This document shows, piece after piece, positions 34,295 to 43,842 of a stretch of 64,000 bases of DNA (its first letter is position 1; each line of letters starts with the position of its first letter). The DNA is from Clostridiales bacterium (GTDB taxonomy: Bacteria > Bacillota > Clostridia > Christensenellales > Borkfalkiaceae): the NCBI GenBank assembly GCA_022508265.1, contig JAFLVP010000004.1:1-64000 (forward strand), in the 5' to 3' direction. The translations under genes were made by a program, and so were the position numbers. The notes beneath the pieces are model-generated. The model was not told the origin of the DNA and made no database searches. It worked only from the letters and a program-made list of their open reading frames with translations.

Positions 34295-34519
34295 GTTCAC
34301 AAAAATACTCATCTATTCTGCGATGTGTATTTTTCGTGAGTTTGAGAAACTAAGTTTCTCTGCCCGCAATCTTTAAGGGCAAACAATTACTTAATTGCGG
34401 ACATTCACTTCCACTGAGGCGAAAGTATTCGCAAATTGGGTGCACCGGCGCAGAAGCGTGATTCTGCTTGTGCCGTTAATCATCTTAAACAGTTCACAAA
34501 AATACTCATCTATTCTGCG
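34294..34519. repeat. Structured non-coding region bounded by 29-base direct repeats
   Basis: The 29-base sequence at 34294-34322 recurs exactly at 34491-34519. Between them lie several stem-loops: TCACAAAAATAC against GTATTTTTCGTGA, GAGAAAC against GTTTCTC, GCAAT against ATTGC (about 34355-34400), and an imperfect CGGCGCAGAA / TTCTGcttGtGCCG stem near 34446-34475. There is no ORF. The first stem-loop could end the aldehyde dehydrogenase transcript. The exact flanking repeats suggest an inserted or duplicated unit of about 197 bases. Confidence 0.65.
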
Positions 34520-34525
34520 CAATTA

Positions 34526-34559
34526 AAAACGCCCCGAGCCGTACGGCTCGGGGCGTTTT
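34526..34559. terminator. Perfect palindromic bidirectional terminator
   Basis: AAAACGCCCCGAGCCG is inverted without mismatch over positions 34526-34559, giving a 17-pair stem with A/T ends on both strands. It separates the plus-strand dehydrogenase operon from the minus-strand lipoprotein gene. Confidence 0.9.
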
Positions 34560-34568
34560 AATATCGGT

Positions 34569-36863
34569 TTAGTTTGCTCTTGTCAAAACGTAGGTTATGG
34601 AGTATTTGTCTTCAAGCACAAGACGGTTTTGTTCGTCTATGCCGAGCGAAATACCGAGGTTGGTTCCCGATACCGAAGTGAGCACGATTGAAAGATCATC
34701 GAGGCTGATGCTGTACGTCAGGGTCTGCATCTGTGCCTGTTCTAAAATGGGCTCGCCGTCCTCCGTGGTGGGAGTTTGGGTTACGACCAGCGTTCCGTTT
34801 GCCGCCTCTCCCGTACCCGAGGGAGTAAACTCGAAGATGTAGATATTGCCGTCGTAGTCGGTAACCGTATATTTTCCGCTTAAAATGCTGTCATAGTCGG
34901 GCATCTCGCTTACCGTAAAGGTAAAGGTGCATTTAACCGACGAATCCGCCGCGGACGTTACGGTAACGGTATACGTTCCGCTCGTTGTTGCGCTGAACTT
35001 GAAGCACTTTAAGCCGTTTACGGTTGTTTCTTCTACGGTTGCATAATCGGAATTGCCCGAAGTTATTTGAGCGGTCTGCGCTTCGTTTGCGTATTGGTTT
35101 ACAGCCCCTCTGAAGTAGACGCTTCCGCCTATTCCCGTCGCCTTTTGGTTGGCTTCGTAGAACCTGTTGGTCGTAGTATTATAGAGCTGTGCCGTCATTG
35201 ACGTGGGCGCTATGCCCGTAACGTTGAATGTTACGGTCTTATAGGTATGCGAGGTTTTCAATATCAACGTCCATACGCCGCCGTTTAACAGCTGGACGAC
35301 AATTAGTTTGCCTGTACGGAAAATAAAATAACCGTCCGTGTAGAGCATTGTACCGCTGTCCACATCCCCGCCGAAGTTGCCCGGATAATTGAAATACATA
35401 GGATCCTGTGTGAAGTTCGCCGTCTCAGGAAACATGTTGTCAATATGGATTGTCAACGTGTTATTGGGATTCTGACCCATAGTGTAATCGATAACGCCTT
35501 CGTCGCCGAGACTGCGTCCGTCGTGGGTCAAATCGTACGACTGTATTATAAACATATCACGCGTGTAGGGGTTTGTCTTTGTTCTTTCGCCAGACACCTG
35601 ATCCACCGTCTCTCTGTCAAGTTCGTTATAGTTGCCTATGGGCGTGGTATAGCCGTTACTGTCCGTCGTAAACGTGTGGGAATCGACAGTGCCTTCCCAA
35701 TATTTCTGAACGTATTCGGCGTGCTTAATGCTGTAATCGTCGCCCAAGGTAAACGTTACTTGCGTTTCGTAATAGTCGTTTGCATTGGAAGTAAACACAA
35801 GTCCCGAGAAAGAAAACGTATAAGTTTTGCTTGCCTCGTCTGCCGTCTCTTTAAGGTCCTTATTGGTGCACTCCTTGGCTGCGGCGTAGAGGGTGTTAAG
35901 CACATTTTCCACGCCGTAAGGGCGCACTCTGTGATACCACAGATGATAGGGCGTACCGTTCATCATTTCCGCATTTACTTCGGGGTTCGGAACCATTTCT
36001 CCGTATGAGAACTGTACGCAGAACGTTCCCTTTTCGTCTATACTGAAGTGATATTCGTTTTGAGAATCTGCCGATTCCTTGATATAGGTATAGTTCACAC
36101 CGAATTCATAAGTGTAGTCCAAAGAGACTTTCTCCGTCGGACTTGCCGCCGCCGGCTGTGCGTTTTTAATGATATGTCTGCCGGATACGACGTTGCCGCT
36201 GAACGCCTTGCCTGCGGCAATCGCTCCCTGAACGGTGGAAATATTAACTCTCGTCGCACTGACTTTGAAGGAATCTTTTATGTTCCCTTGGGAAATCGTT
36301 ACGGTAAAATTGCCGAGCTCGTCCAAAACGTCCGTCACGGCGGTGCCGCTGTCACTTACTATCGTAACGGTAAAGTTTTTAAGACTTGTGGTTTTGGAAA
36401 CGACGGGGTTGCCCTGCGCGTTTTCGTAGGTACAGGTTATTTCCAGTCCCGTAAGGTCCAAACTGTCGCCCAAATCGTACTCTTTTTTGACGTTTTGGGT
36501 ATTCAACTCTATCTTTTTGAGAACGTTATCGAAAGCGTTGACGTAGATTGTATATATCTCTCTCTTTCCGCCCCAGATTACCGTAATCTGATAGTCGCCG
36601 GCAACGTTCATATCGAAGCCCGCTTCATATCTGAACTCCACCTCTTGGGTGACGTCCTTTTCACTGCCGTCACTGTACAGTGCGTACACGGTAAAGTCCT
36701 CGCCGACCTCGAACTCGTCGCCGACCTTAAATTCCGTTCTTTCGTTTTCTATTTTCAGTCCTTTGAGCTTGACACTGTTGCAAGCGGCAATGCCGAGCGC
36801 CGTAAATACGACCGTTACAACCGCAAGCAGAACTATTAAGATACTACGAATTTTCTTGTTCAT
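34569..36863 (-). CDS. Large lipoprotein with bacterial Ig-like domains
   Basis: The 764-residue product has a signal peptide with lipobox TALGIAAC, so it is anchored outside the cell. Residues about 35-185 carry two bacterial Ig-like repeats (FKVGDEFEVGEDFTVYALY and YDLGDSLDLTGLEITCTY type). The middle, about 190-480, is unrecognised. More beta-rich repeats lie at 560-690 and a small C-terminal beta domain ends in a hydrophobic strand. The longer frame from 36926 is rejected because GAGGAT is spaced for the ATG at 36863. The start lies within the end of the upstream lipoprotein gene. Its place at the end of the MoxR cluster suggests a surface substrate or partner of that system. No enzyme motif was seen. 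Confidence 0.75.
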   Translation of the reverse strand: MNKKIRSILIVLLAVVTVVFTALGIAACNSVKLKGLKIENERTEFKVGDEFEVGEDFTVYALYSDGSEKDVTQEVEFRYEAGFDMNVAGDYQITVIWGGKREIYTIYVNAFDNVLKKIELNTQNVKKEYDLGDSLDLTGLEITCTYENAQGNPVVSKTTSLKNFTVTIVSDSGTAVTDVLDELGNFTVTISQGNIKDSFKVSATRVNISTVQGAIAAGKAFSGNVVSGRHIIKNAQPAAASPTEKVSLDYTYEFGVNYTYIKESADSQNEYHFSIDEKGTFCVQFSYGEMVPNPEVNAEMMNGTPYHLWYHRVRPYGVENVLNTLYAAAKECTNKDLKETADEASKTYTFSFSGLVFTSNANDYYETQVTFTLGDDYSIKHAEYVQKYWEGTVDSHTFTTDSNGYTTPIGNYNELDRETVDQVSGERTKTNPYTRDMFIIQSYDLTHDGRSLGDEGVIDYTMGQNPNNTLTIHIDNMFPETANFTQDPMYFNYPGNFGGDVDSGTMLYTDGYFIFRTGKLIVVQLLNGGVWTLILKTSHTYKTVTFNVTGIAPTSMTAQLYNTTTNRFYEANQKATGIGGSVYFRGAVNQYANEAQTAQITSGNSDYATVEETTVNGLKCFKFSATTSGTYTVTVTSAADSSVKCTFTFTVSEMPDYDSILSGKYTVTDYDGNIYIFEFTPSGTGEAANGTLVVTQTPTTEDGEPILEQAQMQTLTYSISLDDLSIVLTSVSGTNLGISLGIDEQNRLVLEDKYSITYVLTRAN

Positions 36864-38358
36864 TTTTATCCTCGTTTTTCTTGTAAAATCCACAGGCAAA
36901 CAGCCAGAGCGAATCCTGATTTGCATGATAGCCTTTCAATTCGGGAGTGGTGCTGTTTTCCGTATCCTCGTTTACACCGTCCGTCCACAGCCCGTTTTCC
37001 TCGGCAAACAGCTGCAGATAATCTCTAAGCTCGGGGGTTACGTAACAGTAACCTTCCGAATTGCACTTATTTCCGTAGTCCGTACGGATAAATTCCTGAT
37101 AGTCGTGGGTTACGTACGCCTGCTCGGCTTCAAGCCAAACGTTGTATATCAAAAGATAATTGACCAAGCCGAAAGGTGTTGCAACGGCGTTCGCGTCATA
37201 TAGCGTGGGAATTAACGAACAGGACTGTATGGGATTTTTAATCGAGCAGAGCAATATGGGGCCGTAGCCCTTGCCGTAGTCGTATGTGCCGTACTTTCCT
37301 TCACCGTATAATTCCATACTGTAATGATGGTAGAAGCCCGTTTCCTCGTTATATTTAAAATTGCTCGCGTCGAAGGTCCAAGTGTAGGCTTTATCAGGTT
37401 CCTTCGCAAAAGGGTCCCAATCCGCCCACACGAAGGTTTCGCCCTCCTGAGGCTCCAAGGCTTTTACCTTTGCCTCTTTTGCGCGGATAATTCTTACGTC
37501 CTCTTCACTGCTCTTATATTTGCCTATATAGCCTATGGCGAAATCCACGTACACGGGGTACTCGGAAAGTTTGCTTGTTGCAGATATTTTAAACGTAAAT
37601 GCGTTGCCCACGTAAGTTTCGCCGACCTGAACGTCGTAACGGAAGTTCTTGGTGTAACCCCCGTCCAAGGCAAAACCGCCGTCTTCGTACAGTTCAGCGG
37701 GCCATTTGTTAGCGAATGTGCCGCCGTATCTCTGCAAAACGGGGTCTACGGTGTCCTCGAACACATTTACCCACGACTCGATTTTATACCAGCCAGACGA
37801 GGTTGGCGTATACTCGTAAAAAAGCTCCTGCCCCTCGTATTCAATTTCCGCACGGTAGGTTCCGTCGTCGTGAACAACGTAACAACCGGTGTCAACAAAC
37901 ATTCCCGAGCCGTCGCCGCTTTCGGGTTTCTTTATATCCGTAAGCAAAATAGTGACGTTGCGTTCGTCGTCCGTTGCCTTATACGCACCGGGGTTATAGG
38001 TATATGTCGAGGGCAGACCTTCGAGATATACGTTGTAATCGCCGTAAAGTACGCCTGCGTTGGCTTTTCCGTCTGTGCCGAGAGGAGCTCTTATTATACT
38101 TTCGGAATTGCGCCACACTGCCGTTATATCGTTGTTGCCCGGCTTGAACGGTAAATTGTTATAGTACACGGTTACCGTGTAGTCATAGCTCACGACGGGA
38201 GGAATATCGGGGTCGTCGGGGTCATTTGAATCGCCTGGAGTTACCGTGCTTCCGCCCTTGTCCTTGTTGTTTACAATATAACTGCCGAGATTGCAACCCG
38301 AAAGAACCGTAACAAAGCACAGGAAACAAATAAATAAAGTTATCAATTTCTTTTTCAT
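36844..38358 (-). CDS. Unknown lipoprotein of the MoxR cluster
   Basis: I do not recognise a family. The 504-residue protein begins with a signal peptide and lipobox VTVLSGC (Cys22), then a linker rich in Asp, Pro and Gly, and mostly beta-type sequence. Residues about 60-140 resemble a prealbumin-like or Ig-like fold (TVTVYYNNLPFKPG). Aromatic residues are abundant around 330-400. The gene overlaps the von Willebrand gene upstream in an ATGA stop-start and the next lipoprotein downstream by 20 bases, so all three are tightly coupled. It is likely displayed on the outer face of the membrane next to the von Willebrand proteins. Confidence 0.75.
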   Translation of the reverse strand: MKKKLITLFICFLCFVTVLSGCNLGSYIVNNKDKGGSTVTPGDSNDPDDPDIPPVVSYDYTVTVYYNNLPFKPGNNDITAVWRNSESIIRAPLGTDGKANAGVLYGDYNVYLEGLPSTYTYNPGAYKATDDERNVTILLTDIKKPESGDGSGMFVDTGCYVVHDDGTYRAEIEYEGQELFYEYTPTSSGWYKIESWVNVFEDTVDPVLQRYGGTFANKWPAELYEDGGFALDGGYTKNFRYDVQVGETYVGNAFTFKISATSKLSEYPVYVDFAIGYIGKYKSSEEDVRIIRAKEAKVKALEPQEGETFVWADWDPFAKEPDKAYTWTFDASNFKYNEETGFYHHYSMELYGEGKYGTYDYGKGYGPILLCSIKNPIQSCSLIPTLYDANAVATPFGLVNYLLIYNVWLEAEQAYVTHDYQEFIRTDYGNKCNSEGYCYVTPELRDYLQLFAEENGLWTDGVNEDTENSTTPELKGYHANQDSLWLFACGFYKKNEDKNEQENS

Positions 38359-41057
38359 TTACTGCGCCTCCTGAAAATTCCCGAGAAGAATGACTTGACG
38401 TCCTGCCATCTCAACTGTCTTATTATTATATCTATGACGAGCAGCAAGGCTATAGCTATCATAAGCGGCATCGTGAAGCTGAACGTATAAGAAGTATACT
38501 CGGAATCGCTGTTTTCAAGCGTCCTTATATTGTCGAGGTCGAGGATTTTGCCGTTTTCGCTCTTTAGCCTGTACAGATACGAACTTGTGTATGATGTAAA
38601 GCTGTCGTATTCTGCATAATAAGCAATCGCAAAGTCTGCATCCGTTTCGAATTTAATACCGTTCCTCTCATAGGTAAGGTGCAGAGAATACGTACCGGGA
38701 GCGTCCGTCTGGAAGGTTACAAAATACAAGCCCGAAGCATAAGCGAGCGCTCTTTCCGTAATCAATCCGTCGGGGTCTGTCAACATTGCCGTAAAGGACG
38801 AACCGCCTATCATAGTATTCGGTACCTGCACGTTAAAGGTAGTAGCGCTGCCCGAGCCCTCCACTTCTATGAGGAAGGGGGTTGTTATACGCTCGTTCGG
38901 CAGGCTTGCGTCGGGTATATTGGAAAGGAATTGCCGTCCGTTTTCATCGTTAAACCAATCTTTCGCCCAATCGGAGGCGATATCCGAGAGGAAAGAAACG
39001 ACTTTGCCCTTTCCGCCTCCGCTCCAATACGCGTAAATCGGAATATCGAACGAAGTTACTTTGTCGCGCCAATATTTTGCGGAGAGCACGGTAGTTGCCT
39101 GCGTCTTTGCCGCATTGTACCAGAAGCCGTCTATATAGCCCAAGTTGCCGACTCCCGCCGCAACCTCGTCGTCGGGACGGAGCAATGTTACGTCGTACAC
39201 CACGCCCGTTTCGTCGATACGCACCTGTTGAGTCTGTTCGCTCAACTGTCTGAATATGACGTCAACCTGCTTCTCGTTCTCTATGGGTTTGTAGAACGCG
39301 TCTTCGCTCGTTGCGTTGTCTTCTATTATCTTTTTAATGTTTGCACTGTCTGACGCGGAGGGATAAATTCCGAGTGCGGAAACGACTATTCCCTCGTCTG
39401 TCATCGCCTTTATTTCGGCATTTGCCGCAGATAAATCGCTTGAACCTGTAAGCAGTCCGTCCGTTATAACTATTACCTGCTTGTCGTGGAAACGCGTGGG
39501 CATCATCTCGTGAGTTGCTTTTAAGGCTCCGCTAAGGCTCGTGTGATTTTCCACTGTCTTTTCCTCAATTTTTTCGATAACGACTTTTCTTGCCGTCAGC
39601 TGAACCGCCGGCTGGAACTCCTCTATTACGCCCGAAAAGCCTATTACCATTACAGTATCTGTGTTGTTGAGAATATTTATAAGCTCTATTGCCGCTCTCT
39701 TTGCGACGGCTAATCTGTCGCTGAAATTCATACTTATCGAAACGTCGAGAACGATGGCAACGAGCCTCTTATCCTGGTCGAAATTGCCAACGCGTACGGG
39801 AAGCAGCCCAGAGAGCCTCTTTAAAGGCGAATTGAGCTGTTCGGGGTCGTCCTCTTGAATATAAGTATTGCCGTACGTCGTAAGAGTTTTGCCGTAGTCG
39901 TTGACAAGACTTTCCAAGCTCGTCATAAACATATCGTTTGCGCGGATTGTACGCACGTCGAAATTACTTAATACAATCTCGTCGTAACCGCACATATCTT
40001 CAACCGCGAGAGGAATTTTGGGCATTTCCGTGACGTAATCCACGTCGTCGTTGCCGTAAATTTTTCTGCCGGCTACAATATCGTCGTTTGAGCCGCCTAT
40101 GAACAGCACCTTGCGCTCGTCGGCAATTTTCTGTGTAAAATAGCCCACGTTGTTGTAGGGTGAAGTATCGCCGTCGGCATGTTCCGTTTCAACGCGCACT
40201 TCGTAGTTGAAAGCGCCCGTTTTATCGGTAGGCAGGGGTATCGTCACGGCGTTGAGTCCGTTGTAGAACCTCTCCGCCTGCCTCTTTATGCGGTCGCCGT
40301 TCTGATACAGGCTGACGTAACCGTTTACGCTTTCAATCGCTCTGCCGCTGCTGTCCTTGCCGCAGTTTGCCCTTATAAGCACGTTCACGGCTTCGTCCCT
40401 GCCGAGATAGACGGATGACGTTGCCTCCACAGCGTCGAGCTGAACCTCCTTTACTTCGTCGGAGATGTTGTCGTCTATAAATACCGCGTCGATATAGACG
40501 CCGCTATCCTGCAATGCGCTTACGACCGTTACTATATTGTTGGAAGATACTGTTTCAACGCCGTCGGTTATTACTATTATCCGCTTGATTACGCCGTCGT
40601 CGAAGAGATTGCCCGCATAGCGGAGAACCGCACCTATATCCGTTGCGCTCCTGTCAATCTTTTCCGCCGCGGAGCGTATATTGGGAACCTTTTCGCCCAA
40701 ATCGGAGACGCGCAGATAATCTCTGCCGAAAACTATTACGCTCATCTTCGAGTTTCTCGGAAGCTTGCCCGCAACCTTTGCAACGTTTGACTGTACTTCG
40801 TCGATATTGTGGCTTGCCGAATAGGAAACGTCGGCAAGCACGTAGACCTGCGTGTCGGTTATTACGGCTTCGAAAGTCATACCGCTTACAGCAAGCGTAA
40901 TGCACAGTGCAATTATCACGTGCAGACACACCGACGCAATGTTATGGGAATTGGCGTTGTCCTTTTTTACCGTGATAAAGAAAGGCACCAAAATAGCCGC
41001 CAAAATCGGAATTGCAATTAAAAGTAACCAAGGGTTATCGAAGCTGATGTTGCTCAT
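38355..41057 (-). CDS. BatA/BatB-like membrane protein with two von Willebrand A domains
   Basis: The 900-residue protein has two N-terminal TM segments (about 9-27 and 41-63), a first vWA domain from about 70 with the MIDAS motif DVSYS, a middle region of about 200 residues including a Rossmann-like stretch (KVLFIGGSNDDIV), a second vWA domain from about 430 with DVSISM, and a C-terminal TM segment near 860-880. It resembles proteins that pair with MoxR ATPases, with a duplicated vWA part, which is unusual. The MIDAS motifs suggest metal-dependent protein binding. The gene overlaps its neighbours at both ends (23 and 4 bases). Confidence 0.82.
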   Translation of the reverse strand: MSNISFDNPWLLLIAIPILAAILVPFFITVKKDNANSHNIASVCLHVIIALCITLAVSGMTFEAVITDTQVYVLADVSYSASHNIDEVQSNVAKVAGKLPRNSKMSVIVFGRDYLRVSDLGEKVPNIRSAAEKIDRSATDIGAVLRYAGNLFDDGVIKRIIVITDGVETVSSNNIVTVVSALQDSGVYIDAVFIDDNISDEVKEVQLDAVEATSSVYLGRDEAVNVLIRANCGKDSSGRAIESVNGYVSLYQNGDRIKRQAERFYNGLNAVTIPLPTDKTGAFNYEVRVETEHADGDTSPYNNVGYFTQKIADERKVLFIGGSNDDIVAGRKIYGNDDVDYVTEMPKIPLAVEDMCGYDEIVLSNFDVRTIRANDMFMTSLESLVNDYGKTLTTYGNTYIQEDDPEQLNSPLKRLSGLLPVRVGNFDQDKRLVAIVLDVSISMNFSDRLAVAKRAAIELINILNNTDTVMVIGFSGVIEEFQPAVQLTARKVVIEKIEEKTVENHTSLSGALKATHEMMPTRFHDKQVIVITDGLLTGSSDLSAANAEIKAMTDEGIVVSALGIYPSASDSANIKKIIEDNATSEDAFYKPIENEKQVDVIFRQLSEQTQQVRIDETGVVYDVTLLRPDDEVAAGVGNLGYIDGFWYNAAKTQATTVLSAKYWRDKVTSFDIPIYAYWSGGGKGKVVSFLSDIASDWAKDWFNDENGRQFLSNIPDASLPNERITTPFLIEVEGSGSATTFNVQVPNTMIGGSSFTAMLTDPDGLITERALAYASGLYFVTFQTDAPGTYSLHLTYERNGIKFETDADFAIAYYAEYDSFTSYTSSYLYRLKSENGKILDLDNIRTLENSDSEYTSYTFSFTMPLMIAIALLLVIDIIIRQLRWQDVKSFFSGIFRRRSK

Positions 41058-42930
41058 AGCAGTATATCCCCCAGTCCGCCAGCAATAAAAGACCTATAAA
41101 GATGAAAAATGCCAGCAGGTCATCATAAAATCCGTCTGAATATTCGGATTTCAAATCCCCGACCAAAGAAAGCGCGCCGCCGCCTTCGGAGCCGCTCTCT
41201 GATTGAGGCACGCACGAAAACAGACTTAAAATTTCCTCTTCCTTGTCCGCGCGCTTTACTCTCAAAGTATAAGTTCCCGTTTCGGTCAATTTAACCTGAC
41301 ACGAATCGGCGCCGTAGGTGTCGAGGGTCGTGTCCGTCCCGGACGGAGAGGTTACGACTATGCTCTCACAGTTGGGAACTACGTTTACGTTCATAACGTC
41401 GCCGCACGTGTAGACTGTTTCGTCTATTACGGACGGCAACGAATAGTTCATAAGGTTTTTCGTAAGAATAAGGAAATCCTCCAACATACCGAAGTTGGAG
41501 TCGCCTATTTTAAAAGCAAACACTACCTGTCTGTCGTTGTTCTTGTTCAAACCTACCGTTATTAAAGGATTGTTACCCACCTTCAGAATGGTCGTGAAGC
41601 GGGGTGCGCTGTAAACGGCGTACTTGCGCACGGCAACCTCGCGCTGGATAACGTTTTCCATAAGCTTTTTACCCTGATTGCTCGACGGAATTACATATTG
41701 AGGAACGTAGTAGCTGCCCGGTCCTTCCGTGTCGTTGGGCTCTTCGTAATCCTTAAACGTTACGCCCGTCTGCGTGTTCGTGCCGTCTATACCGTCAATG
41801 AGCCAGATAGCCGCGTTCGTGGGAAGGGTTGCGGGCGAATAGCCGTTGAATACGTACAGTTCGGCTCTGTCAAGATTGCCGTTTGCCTGTCTGTCGGCGT
41901 ATTGCGTCGGCGAAATCAGGGTGACGTTCTCCCGAGCAACTCCGCCCGCGTCGATTATTGCGTTTCTAATGTACAGAGTGTCGTTTGATTCGCTGACTAT
42001 GACGACGTTTCTCGACTGCGCGGCAGCCTGCTTATAGAGAATGACCGTGTTGTCTGCCGAAAGGGCGTCGCCGTTGGTTATGCGTACGCGCACACTGTAA
42101 TAGGTCATTGCCGCCTCGAACTCAAATTCGGCAGCCTCTCCCTTTGTGACCTGTTTTTGAACTTCTTCAACCTTTTCGTATTCGCTGTCGCGCGAATAGT
42201 TATACGAGAATTCTATATTCAAAGTAGCGTCCGACTTATACGAAACAACACTGCCCTTTACCGTCCCGCTATTATCCAAGGGCTTGCAATTCAGCGCATA
42301 GTTACCCTCGTTTGCAGACACGTCTATAAGGGTCATATTTCTCACTTCGTAGAATTTGTCCGAAATAAGATATATAACCGCGGAGTCGTTTGCATCGAAA
42401 TAATTCTGCGCAATATCCATAGCCAAAGTACATTCGCCGCTGCTCCAGCCTGCGATGAGGTTTTTGACGTTTGTTTTTGCCTGCTCTTTGTCCGTAATCC
42501 CCTCGAAAGTAACGTCCGCCGTATCGCGCACGAAAACGAGCGTGTACGAGCTTCCGCCGAGGGATTTGTCTATAATCGAATTTATTTCGTCCTGCGCCCT
42601 TTTAAAGCGGGTAGAGCCGCCCTGCTGAATATTCATACTTGCCGAACCGTCGAGTATGAAATAGATGTCGTTTGCCGACTTGGGTACAATAAATACGGGG
42701 TGCGCAATGAGAAGCGACGACGCCGCCACAGCCAAAATCTGCAAAATGAGGGTTATTATACCCGTCAGCTTCGATATGGGCTTTCTCTTTTTAAGGAACT
42801 GTTCGCTAATCTCCCAAAGGTAGGTGGAACCTATGGTCTGTTCGGTGTATTTGGACTTTATTATATAAATTAAAATCAGAACAGGTATGCCGATAAGTCC
42901 GAGCAAGCCGAGAGGAAAATAAAAACTCAT
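41035..42930 (-). CDS. BatA-like von Willebrand A domain membrane protein
   Basis: The 631-residue protein opens with the BatA-type N-terminal region: a TM segment (5-24), a basic loop, and a second TM at about 55-80. A vWA domain follows with the MIDAS motif DGSASM near residue 93. The rest is beta-rich with a Rossmann-like stretch around 305-420 and a last TM at about 605-622. Such proteins work with MoxR ATPases and DUF58 proteins in envelope stress or in maturation of large complexes. Overlap with the DUF58 gene (ATGA) and with the next vWA gene supports one unit. Confidence 0.85.
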   Translation of the reverse strand: MSFYFPLGLLGLIGIPVLILIYIIKSKYTEQTIGSTYLWEISEQFLKKRKPISKLTGIITLILQILAVAASSLLIAHPVFIVPKSANDIYFILDGSASMNIQQGGSTRFKRAQDEINSIIDKSLGGSSYTLVFVRDTADVTFEGITDKEQAKTNVKNLIAGWSSGECTLAMDIAQNYFDANDSAVIYLISDKFYEVRNMTLIDVSANEGNYALNCKPLDNSGTVKGSVVSYKSDATLNIEFSYNYSRDSEYEKVEEVQKQVTKGEAAEFEFEAAMTYYSVRVRITNGDALSADNTVILYKQAAAQSRNVVIVSESNDTLYIRNAIIDAGGVARENVTLISPTQYADRQANGNLDRAELYVFNGYSPATLPTNAAIWLIDGIDGTNTQTGVTFKDYEEPNDTEGPGSYYVPQYVIPSSNQGKKLMENVIQREVAVRKYAVYSAPRFTTILKVGNNPLITVGLNKNNDRQVVFAFKIGDSNFGMLEDFLILTKNLMNYSLPSVIDETVYTCGDVMNVNVVPNCESIVVTSPSGTDTTLDTYGADSCQVKLTETGTYTLRVKRADKEEEILSLFSCVPQSESGSEGGGALSLVGDLKSEYSDGFYDDLLAFFIFIGLLLLADWGIYCYEQHQLR

Positions 42931-43811
42931 TTAAGCACCCCCAGCTGTGTAAGCTGTTCAAAAAATACCTCGTTTAAGGGCTTGTCGTCCTGAACGAGCA
43001 TATATTCCGCATCGCGCGCGTTGCAATAGCTGCGCAGCCTGTTCTGCACGAACTGCACCGCTTCGCGGTACGCTTTGATGATATCTCTGTTGATGTTTTT
43101 GCGATAGCTTCTGTTAGGATTTTCGCTATCGTAGAATATGTTCTTGCCGCGCACCTTGGGATTTATCTCTTCGGAGGTCAACACCTGCACGCAGAGAAGG
43201 TCGCGCTTTTTGTCCGCAAGGTAGTCTATGGCGCTTTCGTAGTCGCTGTGCGTCAAAAAGTCGGAAATAATTACCGAAAGTCCGTCGCCGTAGCCTACCT
43301 TCGAGGGAAGTATTCCCTCGGTTATGAAACACTCGCCGTCGAACTCTATATCGTTTAACTTCATTATCTCGGCAAAGTATCTCTCCCTGCCCGAAATGGC
43401 GGAAATTACCTCCGTTACCTCGCTTCCGCGGATTGTGAAAATCGAAACCCTGTCAAGCTCGCATATCGAAAGATAGGCAAGCGTTGCCGCCATCTGTAAA
43501 GCCATCTCCGCCTTTTTGCCGTCGCCGTATGCCATAGACTGACTTACGTCTATATAAATTCTTGTGTGAAGCTGTCTTTCGTCGAGGTAAAGCTTTAAAT
43601 ACAAATTCTCCGAACGGGCGTAGGCGTTCCAGTCAATCTTGGTAATGTCGTCGCCGGCCATATAATTTCTGTAATCGACAAATTCGCACGACGAACCGTA
43701 CGTCTTGCTCTTATGATTACCTCCGAATAGACCGGCTATATTTTTTTTGAGAATCGTCTGCAACGTTTCCACGCGCTGCAAAAACGCTTCGTTGATTGCG
43801 AGATTGCCCAT
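42927..43811 (-). CDS. DUF58 (vWA-like) protein of MoxR systems
   Basis: The 294-residue soluble protein has the DUF58 signature YMAGDDITKIDWNAYARS at about 51-68, followed by a vWA-like fold with IYIDVSQSM (MIDAS DxSxS). Proteins of this family sit between MoxR ATPases and BatA-type membrane proteins in many bacteria; their molecular role is unclear but probably involves presenting clients to the ATPase. The gene follows moxR after 31 bases and ends in an ATGA overlap with the vWA gene. Confidence 0.93.
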   Translation of the reverse strand: MGNLAINEAFLQRVETLQTILKKNIAGLFGGNHKSKTYGSSCEFVDYRNYMAGDDITKIDWNAYARSENLYLKLYLDERQLHTRIYIDVSQSMAYGDGKKAEMALQMAATLAYLSICELDRVSIFTIRGSEVTEVISAISGRERYFAEIMKLNDIEFDGECFITEGILPSKVGYGDGLSVIISDFLTHSDYESAIDYLADKKRDLLCVQVLTSEEINPKVRGKNIFYDSENPNRSYRKNINRDIIKAYREAVQFVQNRLRSYCNARDAEYMLVQDDKPLNEVFFEQLTQLGVLK

Positions 43812-43842
43812 TTGCTGCCTTTTTGTGTTTTAAATTTATAAA

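Noticed and set aside
36864..36926. N-terminal extension of the lipoprotein at 34569-36863
   Set aside because: It overlaps coding sequence of the upstream gene and would bury the signal peptide; GAGGAT fits the ATG at 36863.
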